The notes: generated by a model not told the origin, from the letters alone. DNA of 42,813 nt from Streptococcus parasanguinis (GCF_001074805.1 NZ_JUPI01000116.1:1-42813); one strand, 5' to 3'; shown: positions 8,847 to 17,456, numbered from the stretch's first letter. Translations and numbers: made by a program.

Positions 8847-10190
8847 TTAGTTTGTTTGTTTTTTTTCGATCTGCCAGAGCCGAAGTTGGTAACAAATTCC
8901 ACTCACGACAAGGCTAGAAATAAGGCCGATCCAATAAGCATAGGGACCCAAGTTGGTCACATGGTCAAGGAAAATCCCTAAAGGAATCGAAATACACCAA
9001 TAGCTAAAAACTCCTAATAAGAATGGAACGGTTGTATCCTTATAACCCCGCAAAATCCCTTGAAGGGGTGCTGCAAAGGTATCAGCTACTTGAAAAAAGA
9101 GACTATAGGTCATAAAAATAGCAGTTTGCTGCACAAAGACTGGATCCTTGCCGTATAGCCCTGCCAATTGAAAGCGGAATGTATAAAGAAAGACGAGGGT
9201 GACAATCGCAAAGCCAAAGGCTGTCAGCCGTCCCAAACGGCAATATTGTTTGACCACTTCTGGTCTTCCTGCTCCTAGTTCGTAAGATACAATAATAGCC
9301 ATGGTGCTTGAGATACTGACTGGGAAAGCATACATCAGGGTAGAAAAATTCATGGCCGATTGGTGACTAGCGATGGTGAGTGATGGGAATTTTGCCATTA
9401 AAAGGCCAACCAGCGAGAAGATGATGACTTCTGCAAAAACAATTCCACCGATTGGAAGCCCAAGGCGTAATACTTCTTTCATTCCTTTAAAATCATAAGG
9501 TTGCGGCTTCCACAATTGGAAAGATGCTACCTTAGGGTGCTTGCACAAGATCAAAACTGCAATAGCCAGCAAGACCCAGTAGGCCAGAGAGGTTCCAAGA
9601 CCTGCTCCCGCTCCTCCCATCTCAGGAAAACCAAAAGCCCCATAGATCAGGATATAGTTAAAACAAGCATTCAAAGGCAAGAGCAAGAGCATCAAGTACA
9701 TCGATAAACGCGTCATTCCCAACGTATCAAGGAAGGTCCTCACGATACTAAAGAGCAACAAGGGTAAGATTCCTAGAGAAAGGAAATATAAGTAGCGAAT
9801 GGCTATTTGAGCAACAACATTTTCTAAGCCGATCTGCTTGAGAATCATTGGCGCAATCCCCCAGACAAAGCCTATTAAGAGAATGGCCATAGCAAATGAC
9901 ATATAGAGGAATTGGTAAAAATCGCCAGCAATCCGTTCTTTATTTCCCTTGCCTAAGTGATGCCCAACAATCGGTGTCAGAGCAGAGACAATCCCGGTCA
10001 GGAAAGTAAAAAATGGATTCCACAGACTGGTAGCTGTAGAAACCCCAGCCAAATCAAGGGTCCGGTACTGACCGGTCATGGCTGTATCGACAAAGCTGGC
10101 TGAATAATTGGCCAATTGGTAGATCAAAATCGGCAAAAACAGACTTAAAAACAAGCGCAAGCGTTCTTTAAAGTGATAGGTTAAATACAT
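8847..10190 (-). CDS. pdrM: MATE-family multidrug exporter, PdrM-like
   Basis: Inner-membrane multidrug/toxin extrusion protein with about 12 hydrophobic segments, 447 aa from the start at 10190 (MYLTYHFKERLRLF). The reading frame stays open for 24 more codons upstream, but that stretch is charged and unlike the family. LFLPILIYQLANYSASFVDT and MTGQYRTLDLAGVS near the N-terminus, and the second-half QSAMNFSTLMYAFPVSIS, are MATE features. From memory it closely resembles pneumococcal PdrM, a sodium-coupled exporter; that name rests on recall, not alignment. Drug range cannot be predicted. Confidence 0.87.
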   Translation of the reverse strand: MYLTYHFKERLRLFLSLFLPILIYQLANYSASFVDTAMTGQYRTLDLAGVSTATSLWNPFFTFLTGIVSALTPIVGHHLGKGNKERIAGDFYQFLYMSFAMAILLIGFVWGIAPMILKQIGLENVVAQIAIRYLYFLSLGILPLLLFSIVRTFLDTLGMTRLSMYLMLLLLPLNACFNYILIYGAFGFPEMGGAGAGLGTSLAYWVLLAIAVLILCKHPKVASFQLWKPQPYDFKGMKEVLRLGLPIGGIVFAEVIIFSLVGLLMAKFPSLTIASHQSAMNFSTLMYAFPVSISSTMAIIVSYELGAGRPEVVKQYCRLGRLTAFGFAIVTLVFLYTFRFQLAGLYGKDPVFVQQTAIFMTYSLFFQVADTFAAPLQGILRGYKDTTVPFLLGVFSYWCISIPLGIFLDHVTNLGPYAYWIGLISSLVVSGICYQLRLWQIEKKQTN

Positions 10191-10233
10191 GATTCTAACT
10201 CTCTTCTCGTCAAATAAGATTTTCTCTTCTTCC

Positions 10234-10262
10234 ACTCTACTATATGTTGCCTTAAAAGTCAA
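10234..10262 (-). promoter_or_regulatory. Probable promoter of the MATE gene
   Basis: Minus-strand -35 TTGACT (10257-10262), 17-base spacer and weak -10 TAGAGT (10234-10239). The -35 touches the T-tract of the pbuX terminator. Confidence 0.45.
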
Positions 10263-10290
10263 AAAAACCGAAGATCCAAGGACCTCCGGT
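10261..10290 (-). terminator. Terminator of xpt-pbuX
   Basis: On the minus strand ACCGGAGGT pairs with ATCTTCGGT (two G-U pairs) around CCTTGG, followed by seven T. Confidence 0.85.
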
Positions 10291-10303
10291 AAATTTGAGA
10301 TAA

Positions 10304-11563
10304 TTATTTATTGCGGTTTAAAATCGCATTGAGAACGATTGCTAAGACACTTGCGACGACAATCCCGTTTGCAAAGAACATTTGGAATCCTGTTGGAAGG
10401 CCATTAAAGAGGGTACTGTTATTCAAGCCAACCCCTGCTGCAATCGATACAGCTGCGATGAGGAAATTGTGCTCGTTGTGCTCGAAATCAACACGCGCAA
10501 GGATCTGCATCCCTTGAATAGATACAAAACCAAACATGACCAGCATCGCTCCACCAAGAACTGGGCTTGGGATGATTTGTGCTAAAGCTCCAAACTTTGG
10601 AAGGAGACCGAGTAGAACAAGGAAACCAGCCGCATAATAGATTGGAAGACGAGTCTTGATACCAGACAATTTCACTAAACCAACGTTTTGTGAGAATCCA
10701 GTGTAAGGGAAGGTATTGAAGATACCACCGAGAAGAACGGCCAACCCTTCAGCACGATAGCCATTACGGAGGCGCGTGCTATCAATCGGATCTTTGGTAA
10801 TATCTGAAAGTGCAAGATAAACACCAGTTGATTCGACCATGGAAACCGTCGCGATAATACACATCATTAAGATTGAAGTGATTTCAAACTTAGGTGCTCC
10901 AAAGAAGAATGGTGTTGGAACGTGAACGACTGGTGCTTGCGATACAGGTGTGAAATCCACCAAGCCCATTGAGGCCGCAATAGCAGTCCCTGCGATCAAG
11001 CCAATCAAAATAGAGATAGATTTGATAAAGCCAGTCGTATAAATGTTGACCACAAGAATGATGAGAATGGTGATCACGGCTAAAATCAGACTTTGCACCG
11101 TTGGTTTGGCTGCGTTATTCCCCATGTTCCCAATCGCTACCGGAATCAAGGTCAAACCAATGGTCGTAATGACAGATCCCGTCACAATGGATGGGAAGAG
11201 GTTGGCGATTTTCGAGAAGAATCCTGAGACCAGAACCACGTAAATCCCTGAGACAATCAAGGCACCAAACATGGCCCCACTACCATGGCTAGCCCCGATC
11301 ATACTGAGAGGCGCTACAGACTGAAAGGCAACTCCAAGGACTACTGGAAGTCCGATCCCAAAGTATTTATTGAGTTGCACTTGAAGGAAAGTTGCTACCC
11401 CACACATGAAGATATCTGTAGAGATGAGGTAGGTTAGTTGATGATCGTTATAGCCCAAAGCTCTTGCGATCATGATCGGCACCAAAATAGATCCCGAATA
11501 CATAGCCAAAAGGTGTTGCAAGCCTAGAACGGATGCCTGTGAATGGCTTTCTTGTTTTTGCAT
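10304..11563 (-). CDS. pbuX: Xanthine permease (nucleobase:cation symporter-2)
   Basis: Imports xanthine with protons. The 419-aa membrane protein has the family pattern of about 14 segments. The QHLLAMYSGSILVPIMI start, the QNVGLVKLSGIKTR motif near residue 290 and GLNNSTLFNGLPTGFQMFFANGI near the end are typical of the NCS2/uracil-xanthine permease family. Its ATG overlaps the xpt stop by one base, so both are under the riboswitch at 12247-12313. Xanthine rather than uracil specificity is inferred from that pairing. Confidence 0.93.
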   Translation of the reverse strand: MQKQESHSQASVLGLQHLLAMYSGSILVPIMIARALGYNDHQLTYLISTDIFMCGVATFLQVQLNKYFGIGLPVVLGVAFQSVAPLSMIGASHGSGAMFGALIVSGIYVVLVSGFFSKIANLFPSIVTGSVITTIGLTLIPVAIGNMGNNAAKPTVQSLILAVITILIILVVNIYTTGFIKSISILIGLIAGTAIAASMGLVDFTPVSQAPVVHVPTPFFFGAPKFEITSILMMCIIATVSMVESTGVYLALSDITKDPIDSTRLRNGYRAEGLAVLLGGIFNTFPYTGFSQNVGLVKLSGIKTRLPIYYAAGFLVLLGLLPKFGALAQIIPSPVLGGAMLVMFGFVSIQGMQILARVDFEHNEHNFLIAAVSIAAGVGLNNSTLFNGLPTGFQMFFANGIVVASVLAIVLNAILNRNK

Positions 11564-12144
11564 TAGATGTCTGCCTCCTTAAATACAACCTGACCATTTT
11601 CAAAACGGTCCAAACGCGCGAGGGATACAACTGGATATCCCAACTCTTCTAGTAATCCCCGTCCATCTTGGAAGGATTTTTCAATGACGATTCCAACGGC
11701 TTCCACTTGAGCACCAGCTTGTTCGATGATCTGAATCAAGCCCTTAGCCGCTTGACCATTTGCTAGGAAATCATCAATAATCAAAACCTTATCCGCTGGA
11801 TCTAAGAATTTACCAGCAATTGAAACCGTACTAGTGACTTGCTTGGTAAAGGAATAAACCTCAGCCGTCAAGATGCCCTCATTCATGGTAATGTTTTTCG
11901 CTTTCTTCGCAAAAATCATAGGGACATCTAGTGCTTCCGCTACATAAAGGGCTGGCGCGATCCCAGACGCTTCAATGGTGACGACTTTGGTAATACCCGC
12001 ATCTTTGAACCGGTCCGCAAAGGTCTGGCCAATTTCTTTCATGAGTTTGAAATCCACTTGGTGGGTCAAAAAGGAGTCCACCTTGAGGATATTCTCACCT
12101 AAAACGTTACCATCTTTTAAGATGCGTTCTTCAAGTAATTTCAT
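11563..12144 (-). CDS. xpt: Xanthine phosphoribosyltransferase
   Basis: Converts xanthine and PRPP to XMP in purine salvage. The 193-aa protein shows the PRPP-binding signature [17 protein letters not shown] (about residues 125-141) and the [15 protein letters not shown] segment that recognises the base and phosphate. The start has a strong ribosome-binding site (GTAGGAGGAAGTATG). It is coupled to pbuX downstream and preceded by a purine riboswitch with a terminator. Confidence 0.96.
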   Translation of the reverse strand: MKLLEERILKDGNVLGENILKVDSFLTHQVDFKLMKEIGQTFADRFKDAGITKVVTIEASGIAPALYVAEALDVPMIFAKKAKNITMNEGILTAEVYSFTKQVTSTVSIAGKFLDPADKVLIIDDFLANGQAAKGLIQIIEQAGAQVEAVGIVIEKSFQDGRGLLEELGYPVVSLARLDRFENGQVVFKEADI

Positions 12145-12190
12145 ACTTCCTCCTACTTTCTATAAAATCCGTTACTTATCCACAAAACAC

Positions 12191-12214
12191 AAAAAGGCCT
12201 GCAAAGCAAGCCTT
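12191..12214 (-). terminator. Riboswitch-controlled terminator before xpt
   Basis: On the minus strand AAGGCTTGC pairs with GCAGGCCTT around a TTT loop, then T5. It lies about 35 bases after the riboswitch P1 stem, the expected place for a transcription-attenuation platform. Ligand binding should favour termination. Confidence 0.85.
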
Positions 12215-12246
12215 GAATATCCTCTAACAAAAGGATTTATCTCGAC

Positions 12247-12313
12247 TTACTTATTGTTAGGTGTTCCGGCACCTTGTAGAAACATCACGCCCATTCGTGA
12301 AATAAATAAGTAA
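12247..12313 (-). ncRNA. Purine (guanine/xanthine-type) riboswitch aptamer
   Basis: Minus-strand RNA with a 9-bp P1 (TTACTTATT with AATAAGTAA). P2 is TCACG/CGTGA with loop AATGGG. The junction contains GTTTCTAC. P3 is AGGTG/CACCT with loop CCGGAA. The two loops offer GG and CC for the kissing contact. The specificity base before the 3' strand of P1 (AAC-AATAAGT) is C, the guanine type rather than the adenine type (U). The aptamer begins only about 5 bases after the guaC stop, so it may act inside a guaC-xpt-pbuX transcript; I saw no convincing promoter in the guaC 3' end. Confidence 0.92.
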
Positions 12314-12318
12314 TTCAA

Positions 12319-13302
12319 TTAGTGTGCATCGCCATTCCAGATGGAATTCTTAACGATCACATAGTCAACGTGTTTCAAATCTGCTAATTTTCGGCCTCCA
12401 GCATACGAGATCGAACTTTGCAAATCTTGTTCCATTTCTGTCAAGGTGTCTTGCAAATGACCCTTGGCAGGCAATAAAATCTTCTTGCCTTCGACGTTCT
12501 TATAAGCGCCTTTTTGATACTCTGAAGCAGATCCATAGTACTCTTTGAAAGACTCTCCGTCGATTTCTACTGTTTTACCAGGACTTTCGATATGACCTGC
12601 AAAAAGAGAACCAATCATGACCATAGACGCCCCGAAACGAATCGATTTGGCAATATCACCATGGGTCCGAATCCCACCGTCCGCAATAATTGGCTTACGC
12701 GCTGCTTTTGAGCACCAGCGAAGGGCAGCCAATTGCCAACCACCTGTACCAAATCCAGTCTTCACTTTGGTGATACAAACCTTACCAGGGCCGATTCCGA
12801 CCTTAGTCGCATCAGCTCCCGCATTTTCTAATTCACGAACAGCTTCAGGTGTTCCAACATTTCCAGCAATGACAAAAGTATCTGGCAATTCCTTCTTGAT
12901 GTGTTGAATCATCCGAATGACACTATCCGCATGACCGTGTGCGATATCAATGGTAATGTACTCAGGCGCATCTGCCTTTAATTGACTCACAAAGTCGTAT
13001 TCGTATTCCTTAACACCAACCGAAATGGATGCGATTAAACCTTGATCATGCATGCGTTTGACAAAAGGAATCCGTCCCGCTTCATCAAAACGGTGCATGA
13101 TGTAGAAGTATCCACCACGCGCCAACTGCTCTGCTACATTCTCATCCAAGATCGTCTGCATATTAGCTGGAACAACTGGTAGCTTGAAGGTATGTTTTCC
13201 AAATTGAACGGTTGTGTCTGCTTCAGACCGGCTATTGATGATACATTTGTTGGGAATCAACTGGATATCTTCATAGTCGAAAATAGGAAATTCATTTAAC
13301 AT
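12319..13302 (-). CDS. guaC: GMP reductase
   Basis: NADPH-dependent conversion of GMP to IMP with release of ammonia, linking guanine and adenine nucleotide pools. The start at 13302 ([19 protein letters not shown]) gives 327 aa and matches the remembered pneumococcal protein almost residue for residue. The longer open frame upstream lies in the leader. The catalytic Cys is in [26 protein letters not shown] and MIGSLFAGH form the IMP/GMP phosphate-binding site of the IMPDH/GMPR barrel. A strong promoter lies at 13383-13411, with a hairpin-rich leader between. Confidence 0.96.
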   Translation of the reverse strand: MLNEFPIFDYEDIQLIPNKCIINSRSEADTTVQFGKHTFKLPVVPANMQTILDENVAEQLARGGYFYIMHRFDEAGRIPFVKRMHDQGLIASISVGVKEYEYDFVSQLKADAPEYITIDIAHGHADSVIRMIQHIKKELPDTFVIAGNVGTPEAVRELENAGADATKVGIGPGKVCITKVKTGFGTGGWQLAALRWCSKAARKPIIADGGIRTHGDIAKSIRFGASMVMIGSLFAGHIESPGKTVEIDGESFKEYYGSASEYQKGAYKNVEGKKILLPAKGHLQDTLTEMEQDLQSSISYAGGRKLADLKHVDYVIVKNSIWNGDAH

Positions 13303-13339
13303 CGATTGTAAAATCTCTTTTCTAAAAACTGACCTACCT

Positions 13340-13371
13340 ATGCGCAAGCGCATCGCTACGTCTCTTGACGT
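13340..13371 (-). promoter_or_regulatory. Two-hairpin leader of guaC mRNA
   Basis: Two compact hairpins sit in the roughly 74-base leader. The first is ACGTC-AAGA-GACGT (13358-13371); the second is ATGCG with CGCAT closing a CUUG tetraloop (13340-13353). No poly-U follows either, so they are not terminators. A role in mRNA stability or regulation is a guess. Confidence 0.4.
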
Positions 13372-13382
13372 TTCCTTGATAG

Positions 13383-13411
13383 ATTATACCAAAGATACGG
13401 ACTTAATGCAA
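13383..13411 (-). promoter_or_regulatory. guaC promoter
   Basis: Minus-strand -35 TTGCAT (13406-13411), 17-base spacer and -10 TATAAT (13383-13388) with an extended TGG before it. Confidence 0.85.
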
Positions 13412-13453
13412 CGGGAACGATTTTATAGGAAACAACGTTCGGAAATTACAAAA

Positions 13454-13486
13454 TAAAACCTGTTTCAAAAAGAGAAACAGGTTTTA
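13454..13486. terminator. Terminator of the alpha/beta hydrolase gene
   Basis: TAAAACCTGTTTC (13454-13466) and GAAACAGGTTTTA (13474-13486) form a perfect 13-bp stem. The hydrolase stop codon lies in the stem. Confidence 0.85.
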
Positions 13487-14209
13487 TTTATGAATATTTT
13501 GGAGCCAATTGTTGATTTCTCTAGCTACAATTTCTGGTGCCTCTGTATACAGTTCGTGCCCCAAGCCTTCCAGCAAGACTTGCTGGATCTTAGGATCTAG
13601 TTGATTCAGAGCTGCTTTCCTCCATTCAGGTTCTTCTTGGTATCGAGGGCCAATAAAGAGGACGGGCTTGTCCGAAAGTGAAATCTGGTCAGCCTTGATG
13701 ATACGTCTCAAGCGCAATAAGGCCAAGACTTTTTCTAGATCCAGATTTAATTCATATTGTTCACTCGCTGGATTCCAGCGATAGCTAGCCTCTACTGCTT
13801 TTCGCGCTATAGGCGTAGGATCTGCTCCATCACCGAATTCTGCTAACACGGCTTCTTCCAATGTCGAAAAGACTTGCTGTTGCATGAAGAACGATGTACC
13901 ATCTAGTTCTTCCTCCAAAGGCAGGATCTTTTCCATATCTAGATAGCCCCCATCCAAGAGAATCAGAGCCTTTATCTGAGGAAATTCAACAGCCAGATAA
14001 CGAGCCAAATCTCCACCTAAGGAATGCCCCAATAAACAGATCTCTTCCGCCTGGTCAATCTGACCTTGAAACCAAACCCGAAGATCGTTTTCTGTCTGGA
14101 TCATTTCCCTGTATGGATCTAAAAAGATTACCTGAAAGCCGAGCTCATCGATAAGTGGCGCCAGATGGTAGCAATTGCCACCTAGGCCACCAATAAAATA
14201 AAACTTCAT
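13484..14209 (-). CDS. Alpha/beta-fold hydrolase
   Basis: A 241-aa soluble serine hydrolase. The nucleophile elbow is LLGHSLGGD (about residues 59-67, Ser in GHSLGG). The catalytic His is in EGLGHELYTEAPE near the C-terminus. FIGGLGGNCYHL near the N-terminus fits the oxyanion loop. No signal peptide is seen. It follows the unknown gene at 14246-14761 by 36 bases on the same strand, so the two may be co-transcribed. The substrate is unknown; esterase or thioesterase activity is possible. Confidence 0.82.
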   Translation of the reverse strand: MKFYFIGGLGGNCYHLAPLIDELGFQVIFLDPYREMIQTENDLRVWFQGQIDQAEEICLLGHSLGGDLARYLAVEFPQIKALILLDGGYLDMEKILPLEEELDGTSFFMQQQVFSTLEEAVLAEFGDGADPTPIARKAVEASYRWNPASEQYELNLDLEKVLALLRLRRIIKADQISLSDKPVLFIGPRYQEEPEWRKAALNQLDPKIQQVLLEGLGHELYTEAPEIVAREINNWLQNIHK

Positions 14210-14245
14210 TGTTTCTTACCTTTTTTAATTTTATTATTAGTTGCT

Positions 14246-14761
14246 TCATTGGTTAGCGCCAGTCTTTTCAATCCAATATTGTTGCTCTTTAGGGACCAAC
14301 TGATCAAAACTTCCTGAAAAAACTTTCCATCCGTTTGGCACATATCTCTCGTAGTTTTTCATCCCTAGATGGTTTGAATAAAATTCCTCTTTATCAAAAT
14401 TGATGAAAAGATCCGGGAGCAAGGCTTTTCCTTCCAGAATAATCTCTGAATTCCAATCCTTCCCCTCCATCGAACGTTTGATCATTGCGATCAATTCTTC
14501 AATGGTCACCTTCAGCCAGTCATCCTTATACATTTCTAAATAAGTCCCAAGATTGCTTTTTGTAATCACATGAAGGTTCTGTTGAATCTCAGGTAAATAG
14601 GAAAAATCAAGATCCAAACCCGCTTCCTTGTAAGCCTGAATATATTTATCAATATCCATGGTCCACATATCGTTTGAACAAATGTACCAATTAAAGTGAT
14701 GGTTCACAATAACCCCAACAATATTTATTTCTGGCTTGTTTATTAATTGATCTTTATCCAC
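14246..14761 (-). CDS. Unknown cytoplasmic protein
   Basis: I do not recognise this family. From a GTG at 14761 with GAGGG nine bases before it, the protein has 171 aa. An in-frame TTG at 14797 would add 12 basic residues (EQVGRRRGKKL). It has no signal peptide or membrane segment and is acidic with many aromatics. The C-terminus reads PNGWKVFSGSFDQLVPKEQQ. The size, acidity and position beside an immunity-gene cluster would suit an immunity protein, but no motif supports that. A promoter (14833-14860) separates it from the cluster upstream. Confidence 0.65.
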   Translation of the reverse strand: MDKDQLINKPEINIVGVIVNHHFNWYICSNDMWTMDIDKYIQAYKEAGLDLDFSYLPEIQQNLHVITKSNLGTYLEMYKDDWLKVTIEELIAMIKRSMEGKDWNSEIILEGKALLPDLFINFDKEEFYSNHLGMKNYERYVPNGWKVFSGSFDQLVPKEQQYWIEKTGANQ

Positions 14762-14832
14762 TAGTTTTTTCCCTCTTCTCCTACCTACTTGTTCCAAACT
14801 GACAATAGTACTTACTTACCAAGCATTACCTA

Positions 14833-14860
14833 TCTATAATACCTAATTATACTTTGACAA
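14833..14860 (-). promoter_or_regulatory. Probable promoter of the unknown gene
   Basis: Minus-strand -35 TTGTCA (14855-14860), 16-base spacer and -10 TATAGA (14833-14838). Confidence 0.5.
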
Positions 14861-14885
14861 GCAAGTTGGTTACCGGGTAGAAAGC

Positions 14886-14916
14886 AAAAAAAGCCAGCTA
14901 AAAGGGATTAGCTGAC
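14886..14916 (-). terminator. Terminator of the immunity-gene cluster
   Basis: On the minus strand GTCAGCTAA pairs with TTAGCTGGC (one G-U pair) around a six-base loop, followed by seven T. It lies 90 bases beyond the ADP-ribosylglycohydrolase stop. Those 90 bases hold an open frame discussed under findings. Confidence 0.8.
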
Positions 14917-15005
14917 TGATGTGATATCTAATAAAACTTTCTCTGCTAGATAAAAAGTCCGTTTCCAGCCTTCAAAACCAAGTATTTCACATTCGTAAAT
15001 CGAAC

Positions 15006-15992
15006 TTACTGACTTAAGCTCTCTAATAACTTTTGGCATTTTTCGTCGATCAATTCTCTATTAACTAATTGCTGTATCCATCTATCTGGCATACCTTCCA
15101 GTTTGTAAAGAGCTCCAGCAAAGCTTCCTGTGATGGCACCAATCGTATCGGTATCATTTCCGAGATTGATCGCTTTTAGAACTGCTTCTTCAAAAGTCTC
15201 TGTTGTTCCCAGACACCAGAGACTAGCTTTCAGACTATCAACCACATAACCTGTAGACATTATTTCTTCTCGTTGTTTTTGATAAAAATCCTTGTCAAAT
15301 AACTCTCTGAACTGATCTTGGTATTCTTTCCAGTATTCTGAATTTGATCTGAAATAATCCTCTAACAGAGGTTGAAGGTCTTCCATCGTCTCTTCCAATG
15401 ACTTATTGAATAGTAAATCGATTAAAATCTGAACATAAATAATAGAGGCAACAAGCGACCTTGGGTGCGCATGTGTAAGCTGAGTATATTTCTCAATCTT
15501 TTCACAATTTTCTGTGAAATCACCTCTATCTTTTAAAACGAAAGCCAAGGGTGCGATCCGCATAAGAGCGCCATTCCCATTGTCTCGTTCTCCTCTTCCT
15601 CCACATTCCTCTGGAGAGACACCAGACAAGTACCTCTCAATCGCTTGATTGGTAGCAATCCCGATATCAAAGCAAGTCCCAAAGGGAGTCAAATAACCTT
15701 GACGATAAGCAACAAACTTATCCATTAATCCAGACAAATCTGATTTTTCACTCAAATGTTCAACGAGAGCAAGAGTTAAAGAGGTATCATCTGACCAAGT
15801 CCCAGGTGGCTGATTATAGGTTCCGTAGCCCTCCATCTTTGTAATATGGTAGGTGTCTCTTTCATTGAACTCAACGGGAACCCCTAGCGCATCACCAATA
15901 GCTAAACCATAGATAACAGAGTTTATCTGTTCCTTTAAATGATCCATTTTATCTTGTCTTAACTCCTCATCGATTTTTTTCTGTAAACCCAT
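15006..15992 (-). CDS. ADP-ribosylglycohydrolase (DraG-like)
   Basis: A 328-aa cytoplasmic all-helical enzyme that removes ADP-ribose from modified targets. The binuclear Mg site shows as GTWSDDTSL (Ser67-Asp68-Asp69-Thr70), IYGLAIGDALGVP near residue 30 and GNDTDTIGAITG (residues 278-289). The GRGERDNGNGALMR segment is also typical. AGGAG precedes the ATG. A good promoter lies at 16049-16077. It sits at the end of an immunity-gene array. DraG-type hydrolases are known immunity proteins against ADP-ribosylating toxins, so an immunity role is a reasonable inference. A housekeeping role is not excluded. Confidence 0.9.
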   Translation of the reverse strand: MGLQKKIDEELRQDKMDHLKEQINSVIYGLAIGDALGVPVEFNERDTYHITKMEGYGTYNQPPGTWSDDTSLTLALVEHLSEKSDLSGLMDKFVAYRQGYLTPFGTCFDIGIATNQAIERYLSGVSPEECGGRGERDNGNGALMRIAPLAFVLKDRGDFTENCEKIEKYTQLTHAHPRSLVASIIYVQILIDLLFNKSLEETMEDLQPLLEDYFRSNSEYWKEYQDQFRELFDKDFYQKQREEIMSTGYVVDSLKASLWCLGTTETFEEAVLKAINLGNDTDTIGAITGSFAGALYKLEGMPDRWIQQLVNRELIDEKCQKLLESLSQ

Positions 15993-16048
15993 GGCCTTCT
16001 CCTATCTAATTTTTAAACGATAATTCATTTTCACCGTACTTAGTTCCG

Positions 16049-16077
16049 ATTATATTTTATTTTCCTCTCTTTTTCAA
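16049..16077 (-). promoter_or_regulatory. Promoter of the ADP-ribosylglycohydrolase gene
   Basis: Minus-strand -35 TTGAAA (16072-16077), 17-base spacer and -10 TATAAT (16049-16054). It allows expression independent of the array upstream. Confidence 0.7.
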
Positions 16078-16106
16078 ATTTAATGAGTTATACATCACGA
16101 GACTTA

Positions 16107-16853
16107 TTATTCTATTTTATCTTCAACAACTAAATCATAAGGAAAATACGGCACACCTTCCAATTCCTTGTAGTCCAATCCCTTCAATTTGCAGAGCGCG
16201 CCTGATTCAAAGGACCAGTAGCCTACATGATTTTTAATATTCTGCTTATGTACATCATACCAAGCAGCATCCCTACTCCCTTGGTACCATTTCTTAGTTA
16301 CATATTCTTTGAGCAGTTTGAGAGCCTGATCAGAATTCTCTTCTTCAATGATTTTCTGAGTATATCCATAAGGTTTAGGAAAATTGTAGTTTATCCGAAT
16401 TGTCCACTCTGGATGACGAGCTTGAATCAGATAATCGATCAAATAGTCCTCCGGATCATCTTTTTTTATCAAGCCTACTAACTGATTAAAAGTCTCTTCA
16501 TCAATGTTTAAAAGAATCCCAATAGAAAGCGCCCAGAGCATTTGTTCGTAGCCCCATTCCTTACGCCAAACTGGTATTAGAGACGATACAAATATAATAT
16601 ATTCCTCTTTAAATGCTGACAAAGAGTCTCCAATAGAATACGTTGCTAATAAAATGTCTCTCTGGTAGGACAAAATAGTAGCTAAAGTTGACTTATATAC
16701 TTCTATCGTTGGCTTTTTATAGTTTTCGATGCCATTCTCTAAATCACTTTGAAGTTTTTGTAATTTCACTTGAAAATACAGCAAGGCTTCTTTGTTTGAT
16801 ATCAAGCCATCTTTATAATTCTCTTCTGTATTCAAAGTATCTCGTAAACCCAT
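16107..16853 (-). CDS. PoNe-immunity-like protein (DUF1910/DUF1911), copy A, intact
   Basis: A 248-aa acidic cytoplasmic protein. The helical N-terminal part (to about residue 115) resembles DUF1910, with EQMLWALSIGILLNIDEE. The C-terminal part resembles DUF1911, with the array-wide signature KKWYQGSRDAAWYDVH, then YWSFESGALCKLKGLDY and FPYDLV. In described polymorphic-toxin systems such proteins bind and block DNase toxins of the PoNe type. ATG with AAGGAG upstream. It is the first intact member reading from the terminator side, separated from copy B by the YwqK-like gene. No toxin gene is near. Confidence 0.85.
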   Translation of the reverse strand: MGLRDTLNTEENYKDGLISNKEALLYFQVKLQKLQSDLENGIENYKKPTIEVYKSTLATILSYQRDILLATYSIGDSLSAFKEEYIIFVSSLIPVWRKEWGYEQMLWALSIGILLNIDEETFNQLVGLIKKDDPEDYLIDYLIQARHPEWTIRINYNFPKPYGYTQKIIEEENSDQALKLLKEYVTKKWYQGSRDAAWYDVHKQNIKNHVGYWSFESGALCKLKGLDYKELEGVPYFPYDLVVEDKIE

Positions 16854-16951
16854 TTTGTGTCTCCTTTATAAAGGCCAAACCGTGGTCTTTTGACTTTAAT
16901 CCTCTTCAGAACGATTCGTTAAATCAATCTGAGATCTCAAGCGATTTTGTT

Positions 16952-17428
16952 CTAATTCAAAGTCATGTCTCGCTTTGATAAATCAACACCCCACTTCTTT
17001 GCTCTCTCAAAATCTGCCTCAGTCGGTTCTAATTTATCATCGATAATATGGCCAGCCTCATCGTACTCGATATAAGTAACTCTCGCCCCTAAAACATAAT
17101 ATGCGTGTGATTTTAATGCGCCGTTTTCATAGTATTTCTTTTGAATTCCATCAGCCGCACCGCAATCTTGAGGATTGATGCTTTCAATATTTCCATTAGG
17201 ATAAAACAATACATTCATTCCATGACGGAACCCATCTTTAATATAACCATAATACTCTAATTTACCATCTGGGTATAAATCATAAGCTAAACCTGTAAAT
17301 GGAATTTCTTCGCTAGATTCGTTATCACAAACAATCTGCTCACAATACCATCCACCCCAGGCAAGCTCTTCTTCAAAACAAACACCATTTTGAAGCACTT
17401 CTTCTTTTGTTAAAATCTTCTCTTCCAT
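16952..17428 (-). CDS. YwqK-like MORN-repeat protein (putative antitoxin/immunity)
   Basis: A 158-aa cytoplasmic acidic protein with MORN-type repeats: LAYDLYPDGKLEYYGYIKDG, FRHGMNVLFYPNGNIES and the GIQKKYYENGALKSHAYY unit (about residues 48-112). This repeat style is that of Bacillus YwqK, encoded beside the YwqJ deaminase toxin, and of proteins annotated as toxin-antitoxin YwqK family. It is inserted between copies A and B of the PoNi-like array, 28 bases after copy B. The end is odd: the frame stops after KRDMTLN, while another frame continues openly for 27 codons (see findings). The ribosome-binding site is weak. Confidence 0.75.
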   Translation of the reverse strand: MEEKILTKEEVLQNGVCFEEELAWGGWYCEQIVCDNESSEEIPFTGLAYDLYPDGKLEYYGYIKDGFRHGMNVLFYPNGNIESINPQDCGAADGIQKKYYENGALKSHAYYVLGARVTYIEYDEAGHIIDDKLEPTEADFERAKKWGVDLSKRDMTLN

Positions 17429-17456
17429 TACTTTTCAACCTAAGTTCATATCAAAG

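Noticed and set aside
12247-12313. Reading the riboswitch as an adenine type
   Set aside because: The base that decides specificity is C, not U, and the genes controlled are for xanthine.
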